Numbered from the stretch's first letter, positions 16,556-26,047 are shown. The stretch is DNA of 64,000 nucleotides from Sphingomonas sanxanigenens DSM 19645 = NX02 (GCF_000512205.2 NZ_CP006644.1:310001-374000); one strand, 5' to 3'. Numbers and translations are program-made. The notes: generated from the sequence alone by a model not told the origin.

Positions 16556-17071
16556 TCAGATCAGCAGGCGAAACGTCAAACTGATGCGACCGCCGGTGCT
16601 TGGGGTCTTGGGAATGGCGTGAAGCCACTCCCGCTGCATGGCGCCCGGCATATACAGCAGTGAGCCTGCGGGCAGTTCGTATGATAGTTCGATCGAACTA
16701 TCAGCCTTGTTGCGGAAAATGATGTGACGATTTGCGCCGAGCGAGACGATGCCAACGCCTGTTCCGCTCGCCAATTTGGCCGTGTCATCCGAGTGAAAGC
16801 CCATCGATGAGGTGCCGTCGACATAGTGGCTGGCAAGGCAGTTGTTGGGGCGAAAGCCGAGCTCCGATCTAAGCTTGTCGCATAGCGCTTCCAGAGGCGG
16901 CGGCATCGGCGCCGATGGATATTGCATCTGGGAATAGTTGTAGGCGACCCCGAAGCTGGCGGTACGGCGCGATGACATTCGTTCATCCCACTCGATTGAA
17001 TCCATCAGGTCATCGAAAAGCCTGTCGGTATCCGAAACGAAAGATCCAATGAGCGTGATGGGAGGCGTCAT
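16556..17071 (-). CDS. AlkB-like 2-oxoglutarate/Fe(II) dioxygenase
   Basis: This 171-residue protein has the AlkB/ALKBH2-type jelly roll. NYSQMQYP precedes the iron motif FHSDD (H-x-D) near residue 95, and SLGANRHIIFR, LPAGSLLYMPGAMQREWLHAIPK (distal His) and RISLTFR (2-oxoglutarate-binding Arg) follow. These enzymes repair alkylated bases by oxidative demethylation, though some act on RNA or proteins. Its base composition and codon use are clearly less GC-rich than the neighbours, which suggests lateral transfer. It abuts the palindromic element downstream and has no adjacent ada or alkA gene. Confidence 0.85.
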   Translation of the reverse strand: MTPPITLIGSFVSDTDRLFDDLMDSIEWDERMSSRRTASFGVAYNYSQMQYPSAPMPPPLEALCDKLRSELGFRPNNCLASHYVDGTSSMGFHSDDTAKLASGTGVGIVSLGANRHIIFRNKADSSIELSYELPAGSLLYMPGAMQREWLHAIPKTPSTGGRISLTFRLLI

Positions 17072-17267
17072 CCGCTGGAATATAATCCAGCAGATAATGG
17101 TCGTCAGCGCAAAATGCCCCGTGTCGCTGCAACTTAGGCGCGCTTTCCTCCCTCATGGTGCCGGTGCCGAGCATAGGAATGTCATGCCGCAGAGCAACAA
17201 CGCGGGTCGCGTCTTGCGCGGCACGGCATCGCCTGCCACGTGGCGCATCCGATCGAGGAGATGGACC

Positions 17268-17819
17268 GTGGCCGAGCCGACGCAGAAGCAGCGCATGCTG
17301 AATGGCGATCTCTATCATGCGAGCGATCCCGAGATCGTCGCCGATCACCAGGCGGCGCTGGAATGGACCGAGCGCTACAACGCCGCCTCGACCTTGCCTG
17401 CCGCGACGCGCGAGGCGCTGCTGCGCGAAATGCTGGGGTCGGTCGGCGCGGGGGCGGTGGTGCGGCCACCCTTCCATTGCGACTATGGCTACAACATCCA
17501 TCTCGGCAGCGGCGTGTTCCTCAACTTCAACTGCATCATCCTCGATGTGGTGAAGGTGGTGATCGGCGATGGCACGCAGATCGGCCCCGGCGTGCAGATC
17601 CTGACCGCCGACCATCCCCGCGACCCTGCCGAGCGGGCGACGGGGCTGGAATCGGGCCGGCCGATCACGATCGGGCGCAATGTGTGGATCGGCGGCGGCG
17701 CGCTGATCCTGCCCGGCGTGACGGTGGGCGACGATGCGATCATCGGCGCGGGCAGCGTGGTGACCCGCGATGTGCCGGCCGGCGCGACCGTCGCCGGCAA
17801 TCCGGCGCGCCAGCGCTGA
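17268..17819 (+). CDS. Maltose/galactoside O-acetyltransferase-like left-handed beta-helix protein
   Basis: This 183-residue hexapeptide-repeat acetyltransferase begins with a mac-type N-terminal domain (QRMLNGDLYHASDPEIVADH), as in maltose acetyltransferases. Hexapeptide repeats from about residue 70 onward (GYNIHLGSGVFLNFNCIILDV ... IGRNVWIGGGALILPGVTVGDDAIIGAGSVVTRDVP) form the left-handed beta-helix and acetyl-CoA site; the catalytic His is in TADHP. A GTG at 17268 has GAGGAG 7 nt upstream. It would transfer acetyl from acetyl-CoA to a sugar hydroxyl. The acceptor is not known. Confidence 0.9.
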   Translation: MAEPTQKQRMLNGDLYHASDPEIVADHQAALEWTERYNAASTLPAATREALLREMLGSVGAGAVVRPPFHCDYGYNIHLGSGVFLNFNCIILDVVKVVIGDGTQIGPGVQILTADHPRDPAERATGLESGRPITIGRNVWIGGGALILPGVTVGDDAIIGAGSVVTRDVPAGATVAGNPARQR

Positions 17820-17822
17820 TCG

Positions 17823-17858
17823 CGGGCGGCTGAGCTATCGCGGGCGGCTGAGCTATCG
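17823..17858. repeat. 18-bp tandem duplication
   Basis: CGGGCGGCTGAGCTATCG occurs twice in direct succession, with the first bases of a third copy following. It begins 4 bp after the acetyltransferase stop and reaches into the last codons of the DUF5818 gene on the opposite strand. Probably a recent slip-strand duplication. Confidence 0.85.
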
Positions 17859-18077
17859 CGGCCCGGCGGCATCGTCCGCCGGCGCGACGCCCTCGACATC
17901 CACCAGATCGGCGCCGGCCATCACCCCGACGATGCGGACGCGCTTCTCGATATGATCGACCGGCACGCGGTGGAGGTTGAGCAGCCAGCGGCCGCCGCGA
18001 TCCCGCCGCAGCACGAAGCCGCCGCCGTCGCGCACCAGCGTGCCGGTTTCATCGACGGGGTCGCCGGGCGCGCTCAC
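17853..18077 (-). CDS. DUF5818-like small protein
   Basis: This 74-residue protein is one small domain: GTLVRDGGGFVLRRD, GGRWLLNLHRVPVDHIEKRVRIVGVMAGADLVDVEGV. It resembles the DUF5818 family found in sphingomonads. A GTG at 18077 overlaps the LysR stop (GTGA), so it is translationally coupled to the regulator. No signal peptide and no known biochemical role. The beta-rich pattern and loop of charged residues would fit an OB-like or nucleic-acid-binding fold, but that is only inference. Confidence 0.65.
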   Translation of the reverse strand: MSAPGDPVDETGTLVRDGGGFVLRRDRGGRWLLNLHRVPVDHIEKRVRIVGVMAGADLVDVEGVAPADDAAGPR

Positions 18078-18997
18078 GATGCCAGCGCCGTCTGTCGCGC
18101 GAGCTTGCGGGCGCTGCAGCCTTCGAGGATGTCGAGGAACCGGCGGCAGCAGACCGAGGGCGAATCGTGCGTCACGATCCACAGCCGGCTGATCGCATCG
18201 CTATCCTTCAGCGGACGATAGGCGAGGCCCTCGATATGGATCGCGGCGAGCGACCGTGCGATCACGGTCACGCCGAAGCCGGCGGAGACCAGCCCCAGCA
18301 ATGTGGCGAGACCGCCGGTTTCCTGGATGACGTTGAGGGTGAAGCCGGCGGCGCGGCAGAGCTTGGCGATATGATCGTTGAAGCCGGCCCCCAGCGCGCG
18401 CTCGTAAAGCACGAAGGGCTGGTCGGCGAGGTCGGCGATGCCGAGCAGGGGGCGTTCGGCGAGCGGATGATCGTCGCGCAGCGCGACGATCAGGTCTTCC
18501 TCGATCAGCATCCGCGCCGACAGGCCTTCCGCGAGCACCGGCATGTCGAGGCCGCGGACGAAGGCGATATCGAGCTGGCCGCCGATCAGCGCGTCCATCT
18601 GGTCGTCGAGATTGAGCTCGCGCAGCGCGAGCCGGATGCGCGGATGCCGTTCGCGAAACGCCCGGAACGCGCTGGCGATCGTCTCGATCAGCGGCGCCGA
18701 GGCGACGACGCCCACCGCCAGCGTGCCGATCTCGCCGCTCGCCGCGCGGCGTGCCTGATCGACGGCATGCTCCACCTGCGCCACCGCCTTGCGCGCTTCC
18801 TCCACGAACAGCCGCCCGGGCTCGGTCAGCAGCACGCGCCGGCTGGTGCGCTCGAACAGGGTGACGCCCAGTTCCTCTTCCAGCGCGCGGATCTGCTGGC
18901 TGAGCGGCGGCTGCGAAATGCCGAGGCGCGCGGCGGCGCGGCCGAAATGCATCTCGTCGGCCACGCAGATCGCATAGCGCAGGTGACGCAACTCCAT
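18074..18997 (-). CDS. LysR-family transcriptional regulator (BenM/CatM-like)
   Basis: This 307-residue LysR regulator has an N-terminal helix-turn-helix at about 1-60 (MELRHLRYAICVADEMHFGRAAARLGISQPPLSQQIRALEEELG) and a C-terminal effector-binding domain from ~90. The FGRAA and PLSQQI features match the catabolite-sensing BenM/CatM subgroup. It is divergent from the RND efflux operon across 206 bp, the usual arrangement for a LysR protein controlling its neighbour. The gap contains an AT-rich stretch and a TTAG-ACGG-CTAA dyad at 19039-19050, which fits loosely to a LysR T-N11-A site. Confidence 0.9.
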   Translation of the reverse strand: MELRHLRYAICVADEMHFGRAAARLGISQPPLSQQIRALEEELGVTLFERTSRRVLLTEPGRLFVEEARKAVAQVEHAVDQARRAASGEIGTLAVGVVASAPLIETIASAFRAFRERHPRIRLALRELNLDDQMDALIGGQLDIAFVRGLDMPVLAEGLSARMLIEEDLIVALRDDHPLAERPLLGIADLADQPFVLYERALGAGFNDHIAKLCRAAGFTLNVIQETGGLATLLGLVSAGFGVTVIARSLAAIHIEGLAYRPLKDSDAISRLWIVTHDSPSVCCRRFLDILEGCSARKLARQTALAS

Positions 18998-19203
18998 GGA
19001 TCATGTCTTTCTGTGTATGGATCGAGGCGTATTATATATTAGACGGCTAACGGATGAATGTGCATCTAAAAAGGGTTCCATTTCGGGACGCATTCGGCAC
19101 GCGGTTCGCCGCGCTGCACGATCAATGACATAGCGGAGGGGAACGGCTGGTCGGTATGCAGGCGCTCCCGCGTGGGCGCCCGTTCTCGTCTGTGGAGTAG
19201 CGA

Positions 19204-22200
19204 ATGATCGGGGTCGTCAAGGTAGCGCTACAACGGCCGCTCACCTTCATCGTCATGGCCATCCTGATCGCGGTTGTCGGCGTGATGGCCGCGGTGCGGA
19301 CGCCGGTGGACATCTTTCCGCCGATCCGCATTCCGGTGATCGCGGTCGCCTGGACCTATTCCGGCCTGCCGCCCGAGGATATGGGCGCGCGCATCATCAC
19401 GCCCTACGAGCGCGTGCTGACCACCACGGTCAACGATGTCGAGCATATCGAGAGCACGTCGCTGCAGGGCGTCGGCATCGTCAAGATCTACTTCCAGCCC
19501 GGCGTCGACATCCGTACCGCGACCGCACAGGTCACCTCGATCTCGCAGACCATCCTGCGCCAGATGCCGCCGGGCGTGAACCCGCCGCTGATCATCAACT
19601 ACAACGCCTCCACCGTGCCGATCCTGCAGCTTGCGCTGTCGGGCCGGGGACTGAGCGAACAGCAGCTGTTCGATACGGGGCAGAACCAGATCCGCCCGCA
19701 GCTCACCAGCGTGCCCGGCCTCGCCATGCCCTTCCCGTCGGGCGGGCGGCAGCGGCAGGTGCAGGTCGATCTCAACCCGCTCGCGCTGCAATCCAAGGGG
19801 CTGTCGGCGCAGGATGTGGGCAGTGCGATCGCCGCGCAGAACCAGATCAACCCGGCCGGCTTCGTCAAGATCGGTTCGCTGCAGTACAGCGTCCGCCTCA
19901 ACAACGCGCCGGATTCGATCGCCGCGCTCAACGACCTGCCGGTGAAGGTGGTCAACGGCGCCACCATCTATATGCGCGACGTCGCCTATGTGCGCGACGG
20001 ATCGGCGCCGCAGCAGAACGTCGTCCACGTCAACGGCACGCGCGCCGCGCTGCTCACGGTGCTCAAGAATGGCAGCACCTCGACCTTGTCGATCGTCGAG
20101 GGCGTGAAGCAGGCGCTGCCGCGTATCCAGGCGGGGCTGCCCGATACGCTCAAGATCGATCCGATCGGCGACCAGTCGCTGTTCGTCGAGGCCGCGGTCG
20201 AGGGCGTCATCCACGAGGGCCTGATCGCCGCCGCGCTCACCTCGCTGATGATCCTGCTGTTCCTCGGCTCGTGGCGCTCGACGGTGATCATCGCGCTGTC
20301 GATCCCGCTCGCCATCCTGGCTGCGATCGCCGCGCTCGCCGCGTTCGGGCAGACGCTGAACGTCATGACGCTGGGCGGGCTCGCGCTCGCGGTCGGCATC
20401 CTCGTCGACGATGCGACGGTGACGATCGAGAACATCAACTGGCACCTCGAACAGGGGAAGGGCGTGATCGAGGCGATCCTCGACGGCGCCGCGCAGATCG
20501 TGGTGCCGGCCTTCGTCTCGCTGCTGTGCATCTGCATCGTGTTCGTGCCGATGTTCTTCCTGCCAGGCGTGTCGGGCTATCTGTTCGTGCCGCTGGCGCT
20601 GTCGGTGGTGTTCGCGATGATCGCCTCGTTCATCCTGTCGCGCACGCTGGTGCCGACCCTGGCGATGTACCTGCTGAAGCCGCACAAGCCGGGCGATGAG
20701 GATGAGCATCTTGCCGGCGGCGCGACCTCGCGCAACCCGCTGGTCCGCTTCCAGCGCGGCTTCGAACGTCGCTTCGAGACGGTCCGCAGCGCCTATGTCG
20801 GCATGCTCAACCGCGCGCTCCATGCCCGCAAGCCGTTCATGCTCGGCTTCATGGCGGTGGTCGTGGTCTCGTTCGGGCTGCTGCCCTTCCTCGGCAGCAA
20901 TTTCTTCCCCGACGTCGATGGCGGCCAGATCGCGATCCACGTCCGTGCGCCCGTGGGCTCGCGGCTCGAGGATACGGCGGTGCGCTTCGACAAGGTCGGC
21001 CGTGCGATCCGCGAGATGATCCCGGCGGGCGAGCTGGCATCGGTGACGGACAATATCGGCCTGCCGGTCAGCGCGATCAGCACGGTCTATTCGAACACCG
21101 GCACGATCGGCCCGCAGGATGGCGACATCCTGATCACGCTGGAGCATGGGCACGCGCCGACCGCGGGCCATGTCGCGACCCTGCGTCGCGAACTGCCGCG
21201 CCGGTTCCCCGGCATGAACTTCGCCTTCCTGCCCGCCGACATCACCAGCCAGATCCTCAACTTCGGCGCGCCCGCGCCGATCGACATCCAGGTGACCGGC
21301 AAGGATGCCGCCGGCAACCGCGCCTATGCGGAAAAGCTGCTGCGCAAGATCTCGACGATCTCCGGTCTTGCCGACGCGCGCATCCAGCAGCCCGCGCGCG
21401 CGCCGCAGCTCAGCGTCGACGTCGATCGCGCGCGCGCCGGCCAATATGGCCTGACCGAGCGCGACGTGACCACCAGCCTGGCAAGCTCGCTCGCCGGCAC
21501 GGCGCAGACCGCGCCGGTGTTCTACGTCAATCCGGAGAATGGCGTGTCCTATCCGGTGGTGGCGCAGGCGCCCGAATATCTGGTCGATTCGGTCAGCGCG
21601 CTGGAGAATGTACCGGTGTCGACCGCGGCCGGGGGCCCGTCGCAGCTGCTGGGCGGCCTTGCCGGCGTGTCGCGCACCACGACGGTGCCGGTGGTCAGCC
21701 ACTACAACATCCAGCCGGTCATCAACCTGTACGGCGCCGTGCAGGGGCGCGATCTCGGCGCGGTCGCGGGCGATGTCGAGGCGGCGATCCAGTCGCTGGA
21801 GAACGAGAAGCCCAAGACCGCGACCGTCACGTTGCGCGGCCAGTACCAGACGATGAACACGGCGTTCTCGGGCCTCGGCTGGGGTCTGCTGGGTGCGGTG
21901 GTGCTGATCTACCTGCTGATCGTCGTCAACTTCCAGAGCTGGATCGATCCGTTCGTGATCATCACCGCGCTGCCCGCGGCGCTGGCCGGCATCGTCTGGA
22001 TGCTGTTCACCTCGGGCACGCCGCTGTCGGTGCCCGCGCTCACCGGGGCGATCATGTGCATGGGCGTGGCCACCGCCAATTCGATCCTCGTCGTCAGCTT
22101 CGCGCGCGAACAGCTCGAGACGCTGGGCGACGCGACCGAGGCGGCGCTTTCCGCCGGCGCGGTCCGCTTCCGCCCGGTGCTGATGACCGCGCTCGCCATG

Positions 22201-22398
22201 ATCATCGGCATGGCGCCGATGGCGTTCGGCATGGGCGAGGGGGGTGAGCAGAACGCCCCGCTCGGCCGCGCGGTGGTCGGCGGCCTGATCGCCGCGACGA
22301 TCGCGACATTGTTCTTCGTGCCGACCGTTTTCTCCTTCGTCCACCGCAAGCGTGCCGCCAAGGCGGCCCCGATGGAAATGAAACCCGCCCATGCCTGA
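19204..22398 (+). CDS. RND efflux transporter, HAE1-type inner-membrane pump
   Basis: This 1064-residue, 12-TM proton-driven RND pump has TM1 starting KVALQRPLTFIVMAILIAVVG, followed by a large periplasmic porter domain. TM4 carries GGLALAVGILVDDATVTIENI, with the proton-relay Asp pair. The second half repeats the fold, with TM10 including GVATANSILVVSFAREQL. The short TM1-2 opening and the MGVATANSI sequence place it nearer the HAE1/MexF-like group of hydrophobic-compound pumps than metal CzcA. It is first in an operon with an adaptor (8-bp overlap) and an outer-membrane factor, so the tripartite complex is complete. Substrates unknown; the LysR gene upstream is the probable regulator. Confidence 0.93.
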   Translation: MIGVVKVALQRPLTFIVMAILIAVVGVMAAVRTPVDIFPPIRIPVIAVAWTYSGLPPEDMGARIITPYERVLTTTVNDVEHIESTSLQGVGIVKIYFQPGVDIRTATAQVTSISQTILRQMPPGVNPPLIINYNASTVPILQLALSGRGLSEQQLFDTGQNQIRPQLTSVPGLAMPFPSGGRQRQVQVDLNPLALQSKGLSAQDVGSAIAAQNQINPAGFVKIGSLQYSVRLNNAPDSIAALNDLPVKVVNGATIYMRDVAYVRDGSAPQQNVVHVNGTRAALLTVLKNGSTSTLSIVEGVKQALPRIQAGLPDTLKIDPIGDQSLFVEAAVEGVIHEGLIAAALTSLMILLFLGSWRSTVIIALSIPLAILAAIAALAAFGQTLNVMTLGGLALAVGILVDDATVTIENINWHLEQGKGVIEAILDGAAQIVVPAFVSLLCICIVFVPMFFLPGVSGYLFVPLALSVVFAMIASFILSRTLVPTLAMYLLKPHKPGDEDEHLAGGATSRNPLVRFQRGFERRFETVRSAYVGMLNRALHARKPFMLGFMAVVVVSFGLLPFLGSNFFPDVDGGQIAIHVRAPVGSRLEDTAVRFDKVGRAIREMIPAGELASVTDNIGLPVSAISTVYSNTGTIGPQDGDILITLEHGHAPTAGHVATLRRELPRRFPGMNFAFLPADITSQILNFGAPAPIDIQVTGKDAAGNRAYAEKLLRKISTISGLADARIQQPARAPQLSVDVDRARAGQYGLTERDVTTSLASSLAGTAQTAPVFYVNPENGVSYPVVAQAPEYLVDSVSALENVPVSTAAGGPSQLLGGLAGVSRTTTVPVVSHYNIQPVINLYGAVQGRDLGAVAGDVEAAIQSLENEKPKTATVTLRGQYQTMNTAFSGLGWGLLGAVVLIYLLIVVNFQSWIDPFVIITALPAALAGIVWMLFTSGTPLSVPALTGAIMCMGVATANSILVVSFAREQLETLGDATEAALSAGAVRFRPVLMTALAMIIGMAPMAFGMGEGGEQNAPLGRAVVGGLIAATIATLFFVPTVFSFVHRKRAAKAAPMEMKPAHA

Positions 22399-23587
22399 TC
22401 CCGCCCACACCTCCGAAACCGGCGCCGCGGCGCCGATCCATGCGTCTGCCGGCCCAAGCAACAAGACGCTGAAGCGCGCCGGCATCGGCGCGGTGATCGC
22501 CGCTGCCATCGTCGTCGGCCTGGGCATCGCCAGCCGCAACGGCGATGCCGCGGATCTGGCCGCGACCAGTGCCGACGCCGCGGTGCCGACCGTCGCCGTC
22601 GTCATGCCCGAGACGGGCGGAAACGGCAGCCCGCTGGTGCTGCCGGGCAATGTGCAGGCGTTCAACAGCGCGGCGATCTTCGCGCGCACCAACGGCTATG
22701 TCCGCCGCTGGGTGGCCGACATCGGCGACAATGTCCGCGCCGGGCAGACGCTGGCGATCCTCGACGCGCCCGAACTCGACCAGCAGCTCGCGCAGGCAAA
22801 GGCGGATTACCAGACCGCGCTCGCCAACCAGCGGCTCGCGGCCACGACCGCGCAGCGCTGGTCGACGATGCTCGCCAAGGATGCCGTCTCGCAGCAGGAA
22901 GCCGACGAGAAGAATGGCGATCTCGCCGCGCGCTCCGCGCTCGCCAACGCGCAGCTCGCCAACGTCCGGCGCCTGCAGGCGCTGCAGGGCTTCACCCGCC
23001 TGTCCGCGCCGTTCGCCGGGGTCGTCACCAGCCGCTCGGCGCAGCTCGGCGCGCTCGTCGTCTCGGGCAATGCGGCGGCGCAGCCGCTGTTCACCGTATC
23101 GGACACCCACCGCATGCGCATCTTCGTGCGTGTCCCCCAAGTCTATTCGGCGCAGGTCTGCCAGGGCCTCACCGCCAAGCTGAGCCTGCCCGAATATGCC
23201 GGCCGCGCGTTCTCCGCGACGGTCACCCGCAGCGCCGGCGCGGTGGACGCCCAGTCGGGCGCGGTGCTGGTCGAGCTGCAGGCGGACAACCGCGATGGCG
23301 CGCTCAAGCCCGGCGCCTTCGCGCAGGTGCGCTTCGACGTGCCGACCGCCGGCGGCATGCGGCTGCCGGGCAGCGCCGTGCTCTATGGCAACAGCGGCCC
23401 GACGGTCGCGGTGGTGGGCGGCAATGGCCGGGTGACGGTGAAGCCGATCACCATCTCGCGCGACGAGGGCAGTGTCGTCGAGGTCGCGACCGGCCTCGCG
23501 GCGGGCGACCGCGTGATCGATACGCCGCCCGACGCGATCCGCTCCGGCGACGTCGTGAAGGTCGCGGCGCCGGCCAAGGGCAAGTAA
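22391..23587 (+). CDS. RND efflux periplasmic adaptor (membrane fusion protein)
   Basis: This 398-residue HlyD-family adaptor has an N-terminal membrane anchor of about 25 residues (GIGAVIAAAIVVGLGIAS) near 35-55, a lipoyl-type half-motif NGYVRRWVADIGDNVRAGQTLAILDAPELD, an alpha-helical hairpin, and the matching lipoyl half FTRLSAPFAGVVTSRSAQLG. A C-terminal beta-barrel domain ends with LAAGDRVIDTPPDAIRSGDVVKV. Its start overlaps the RND stop by 8 bp. It bridges the pump and the outer-membrane channel. Confidence 0.93.
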   Translation: MPDPAHTSETGAAAPIHASAGPSNKTLKRAGIGAVIAAAIVVGLGIASRNGDAADLAATSADAAVPTVAVVMPETGGNGSPLVLPGNVQAFNSAAIFARTNGYVRRWVADIGDNVRAGQTLAILDAPELDQQLAQAKADYQTALANQRLAATTAQRWSTMLAKDAVSQQEADEKNGDLAARSALANAQLANVRRLQALQGFTRLSAPFAGVVTSRSAQLGALVVSGNAAAQPLFTVSDTHRMRIFVRVPQVYSAQVCQGLTAKLSLPEYAGRAFSATVTRSAGAVDAQSGAVLVELQADNRDGALKPGAFAQVRFDVPTAGGMRLPGSAVLYGNSGPTVAVVGGNGRVTVKPITISRDEGSVVEVATGLAAGDRVIDTPPDAIRSGDVVKVAAPAKGK

Positions 23588-23598
23588 GGGGCGCCGTG

Positions 23599-25029
23599 AT
23601 GCAGGTCTCCCTGGCTGTCCGCGCGCTGCTCGCCGCGACTGCGCTGTCGCTCGCCGCCGGCTGCTCGATGGCGCCGGACTATCGCCCGCCCGAAACCGCC
23701 GCGCCCGCGACCTACAAGGAGGTCGCCGGCTGGATCGCTGCGGCGCCGATGGACGCGGCACCGCGTGCGGCCTGGTGGGAGACGTTCGGCGATCCGGTGC
23801 TGGACGATCTCGAACGGCGCGCCGAGACCGCCAGCCCGACCCTGGCCGCGGCGCTCGCGCGTTACGACCAGGCGCGGGCGATCGCGCGCGACGCGCGTTC
23901 GGACCTGTTCCCGCGCATCGATGTCGGAGGAGACGTGTCGCGCACCCGCGCGTCGGGCAACGGGCTGGGCGGCAGCGGCGTGCCGCGCACCTATACCGGG
24001 ATCACCCTGGGCGGCACGCTCGATTACGAGATCGATCTGTGGGGCCGCATCCGCAACGGCGTGTCCGCCGCCCGTGCCGATGCCGACGCGGGCGGGGCGG
24101 ATCTCGCGGCGGCGCGGCTCAGTCTGCAGGCATCGCTGGCAGACGCCTATTTCCGGCTGCGCGGGCTCGATGCCGAGGAGGCGCTGCTGCGGCAGACGGT
24201 CGAGGCCTTCGGCCGCGCCTATGAGCTGACCTCGACCCGCCATGAGGGCGGCATCGCCTCCGGCATCGACGTCAACCGGGCGCAGAGCGTGCTCGCGAGC
24301 GCGCGGGCGCAGATCTCGGCGGTCGCGCAGGAGCGCGCGGCGGTGGAGCATGAGATTGCGGCGCTGGTCGGCGCGGTCGCCTCGAACTTCTCGATTCCGG
24401 CCGAGGTCAAGCCGCTGCAGCCGCCGCAGCCGCCGATGACCGGCGCGCCCTCCGAACTGCTCCAGCGCCGGCCGGACATCGCCGCCGCCGAGCGCCGCAT
24501 GTTCGCCGCCAATGCGCGGATCGGCGTCGCCCGCGCGGCCTGGTTCCCCTCGCTGTCGCTCGGCCTTTCCGGCGGCGTCGCGACGACGCGCGGCGACCTG
24601 TTCTCGACGCCGAGCACCTTCTGGGGCCTCGGGCCGCTTTCCAGCGTGCTGACGCTGTTCGACGGCGGCCGGCGCCGCGCGCAGGTCGCGCTGTCGCGCG
24701 CCGATTATGACGAGCAGGCGGCCGGCTATCGCGAGACCGTGCTCGGGGCGTTCCGGCAGGTCGAGGATGCGATCGCCGCCAACCGCTATCTCGCGACGCA
24801 GGGTGACGACCAGCGCGATGCCGCCGCCGCCGCCGGGCGCACCCGCGATCTCGCCATGACCCGCTATCGCGACGGCGCCTCGGACTATCTCGAGGTCGTC
24901 ACCGCGCAGACGGATGCACTTGCGGCGGAACGCGCGGCGATCTCGATCCAGGCGCAGCGGATGCGCGCGCATGTCGCGCTGGTCCGGGCGCTGGGCGGCG
25001 GGCTGGGTGACGGCGCCCAGGGCTCCTGA
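23599..25029 (+). CDS. Outer-membrane efflux lipoprotein (NodT/OprM-like)
   Basis: This 476-residue TolC-like outer-membrane factor opens with a lipoprotein signal peptide with lipobox LAAGC (Cys ~22) followed by SMAPDYRPPET, the usual NodT opening. Two homologous OEP repeats follow, with LGGTLDYEIDLWGRIRN in the first and YLEVVTAQTDALAAERAAIS in the second. The trimer would form the outer-membrane and periplasmic tunnel for the pump. An ATG at 23599 (after a GTG at 23596) is taken as the start. The 3' end overlaps the next gene by 23 bp. Confidence 0.93.
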   Translation: MQVSLAVRALLAATALSLAAGCSMAPDYRPPETAAPATYKEVAGWIAAAPMDAAPRAAWWETFGDPVLDDLERRAETASPTLAAALARYDQARAIARDARSDLFPRIDVGGDVSRTRASGNGLGGSGVPRTYTGITLGGTLDYEIDLWGRIRNGVSAARADADAGGADLAAARLSLQASLADAYFRLRGLDAEEALLRQTVEAFGRAYELTSTRHEGGIASGIDVNRAQSVLASARAQISAVAQERAAVEHEIAALVGAVASNFSIPAEVKPLQPPQPPMTGAPSELLQRRPDIAAAERRMFAANARIGVARAAWFPSLSLGLSGGVATTRGDLFSTPSTFWGLGPLSSVLTLFDGGRRRAQVALSRADYDEQAAGYRETVLGAFRQVEDAIAANRYLATQGDDQRDAAAAAGRTRDLAMTRYRDGASDYLEVVTAQTDALAAERAAISIQAQRMRAHVALVRALGGGLGDGAQGS

Positions 25030-25825
25030 TCGGGCGGCGATCGAGCATCTGCTCGGTCGCGCGGTCGCCGCGCTCGAGCCGCTGGCCGGCGGCGATATCT
25101 CGGGCATCTGGCTGGTCACGCCGGTCGATGGCGAACGCGTCGTCGCGAAGGCCGGCGACACCGCGCGGGCGGAAGCGGAGATGCTGGCGGCGCTCACGGC
25201 AGCCGGCGGACCCGCGCCGGCGGTGCTCGCCGTCTCCGACACGCTGCTGCTGATCGAGCATGTGCCCAATGACGGGCGGCTGGCCGGGCCGGCGTGGGAG
25301 GCGCTGGCGGCGGCGCTGGCACCGATCCATGCCGCGACGGGCGCCGCCTATGGCTGGCACCGCGATCACCGCTTCGGGCCGGTGGCGATCGAGAACGGCG
25401 AGGCCGCCGACTGGCCGGCGTTCTGGGCCGATCGGCGATTGCGCTGCCATCTGCCGCACATCCCGCCCGCGCTCGCCGGCCGGATCGAGCGCCTCGCGGA
25501 GGGGCTTGGCGATCGCCTGCCGGCGCGACCGCCGGCCTCCCTGCTCCATGGCGACCTGTGGGGCGGCAATGTGCTGGTCGACGGCAAGCGCATCGGCGGG
25601 CTGATCGACCCGGCCTGCTATCATGGCGACCGCGAAGTCGATGTGGCGATGCTCACCCTGTTCGATCGCCCGCCGCCGCGCTTTCTCGACGCGATGGCGC
25701 TCGACCCCGGCTGGCGGGATCGGCTGCCGGTCTACCGGCTCTGGCCGCTGCTCGTGCATCTGCGGCTGTTCGGCGCCGGCTATGCCGGCGCGGTCGATGC
25801 CGAACTGGATCGGCTGAGGGTGTGA
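25007..25825 (+). CDS. Fructosamine kinase (FN3K/YniA-like)
   Basis: This 272-residue protein of the fructosamine-kinase family has GDISGIWLVTPVDGERVVAK at the N-lobe (Lys for ATP) and the catalytic loop LLHGDLWGGNVLVDG near residue 178. A metal-binding Asp lies in the following GLIDPACYHGDREVDVAML. The family phosphorylates ketoamine adducts on glycated proteins, which leads to deglycation, or small sugars. A GTG at 25007 overlaps the efflux gene by 23 nt; an internal start would remove the N-lobe. The link to the efflux operon is likely positional only. Confidence 0.88.
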   Translation: MTAPRAPDRAAIEHLLGRAVAALEPLAGGDISGIWLVTPVDGERVVAKAGDTARAEAEMLAALTAAGGPAPAVLAVSDTLLLIEHVPNDGRLAGPAWEALAAALAPIHAATGAAYGWHRDHRFGPVAIENGEAADWPAFWADRRLRCHLPHIPPALAGRIERLAEGLGDRLPARPPASLLHGDLWGGNVLVDGKRIGGLIDPACYHGDREVDVAMLTLFDRPPPRFLDAMALDPGWRDRLPVYRLWPLLVHLRLFGAGYAGAVDAELDRLRV

Positions 25826-26047
25826 TCGGCGCGGACGAGGGCGATGATATCGGTCTCGCGCTGCAACGCGAAGCCCGGCGTTCGATGGAGCGCGATCGTC
25901 GCGACATCGCTCTGCCCGGTACCGCGCAACGGGGTCTGCCCGCGTCGCCGGCCGGTTTCGTCGATCGCGGTCTCGACCCATCCGTCGGCTTCGAGCCCGG
26001 CCGGGGCCATATTCCGATCCGGCACGGGATGCTCTAAGGCTCGTGTC

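Noticed and set aside
19228-22692. 1154-codon open frame antisense to the RND pump
   Set aside because: Biased, repetitive composition with no domain, entirely within the RND gene and adaptor.
25826-26047. Longer N-terminus for the serine protease from 25844
   Set aside because: The extension has no domain or signal peptide; starting at the GTG at 26048 gives a proper Sec signal peptide.
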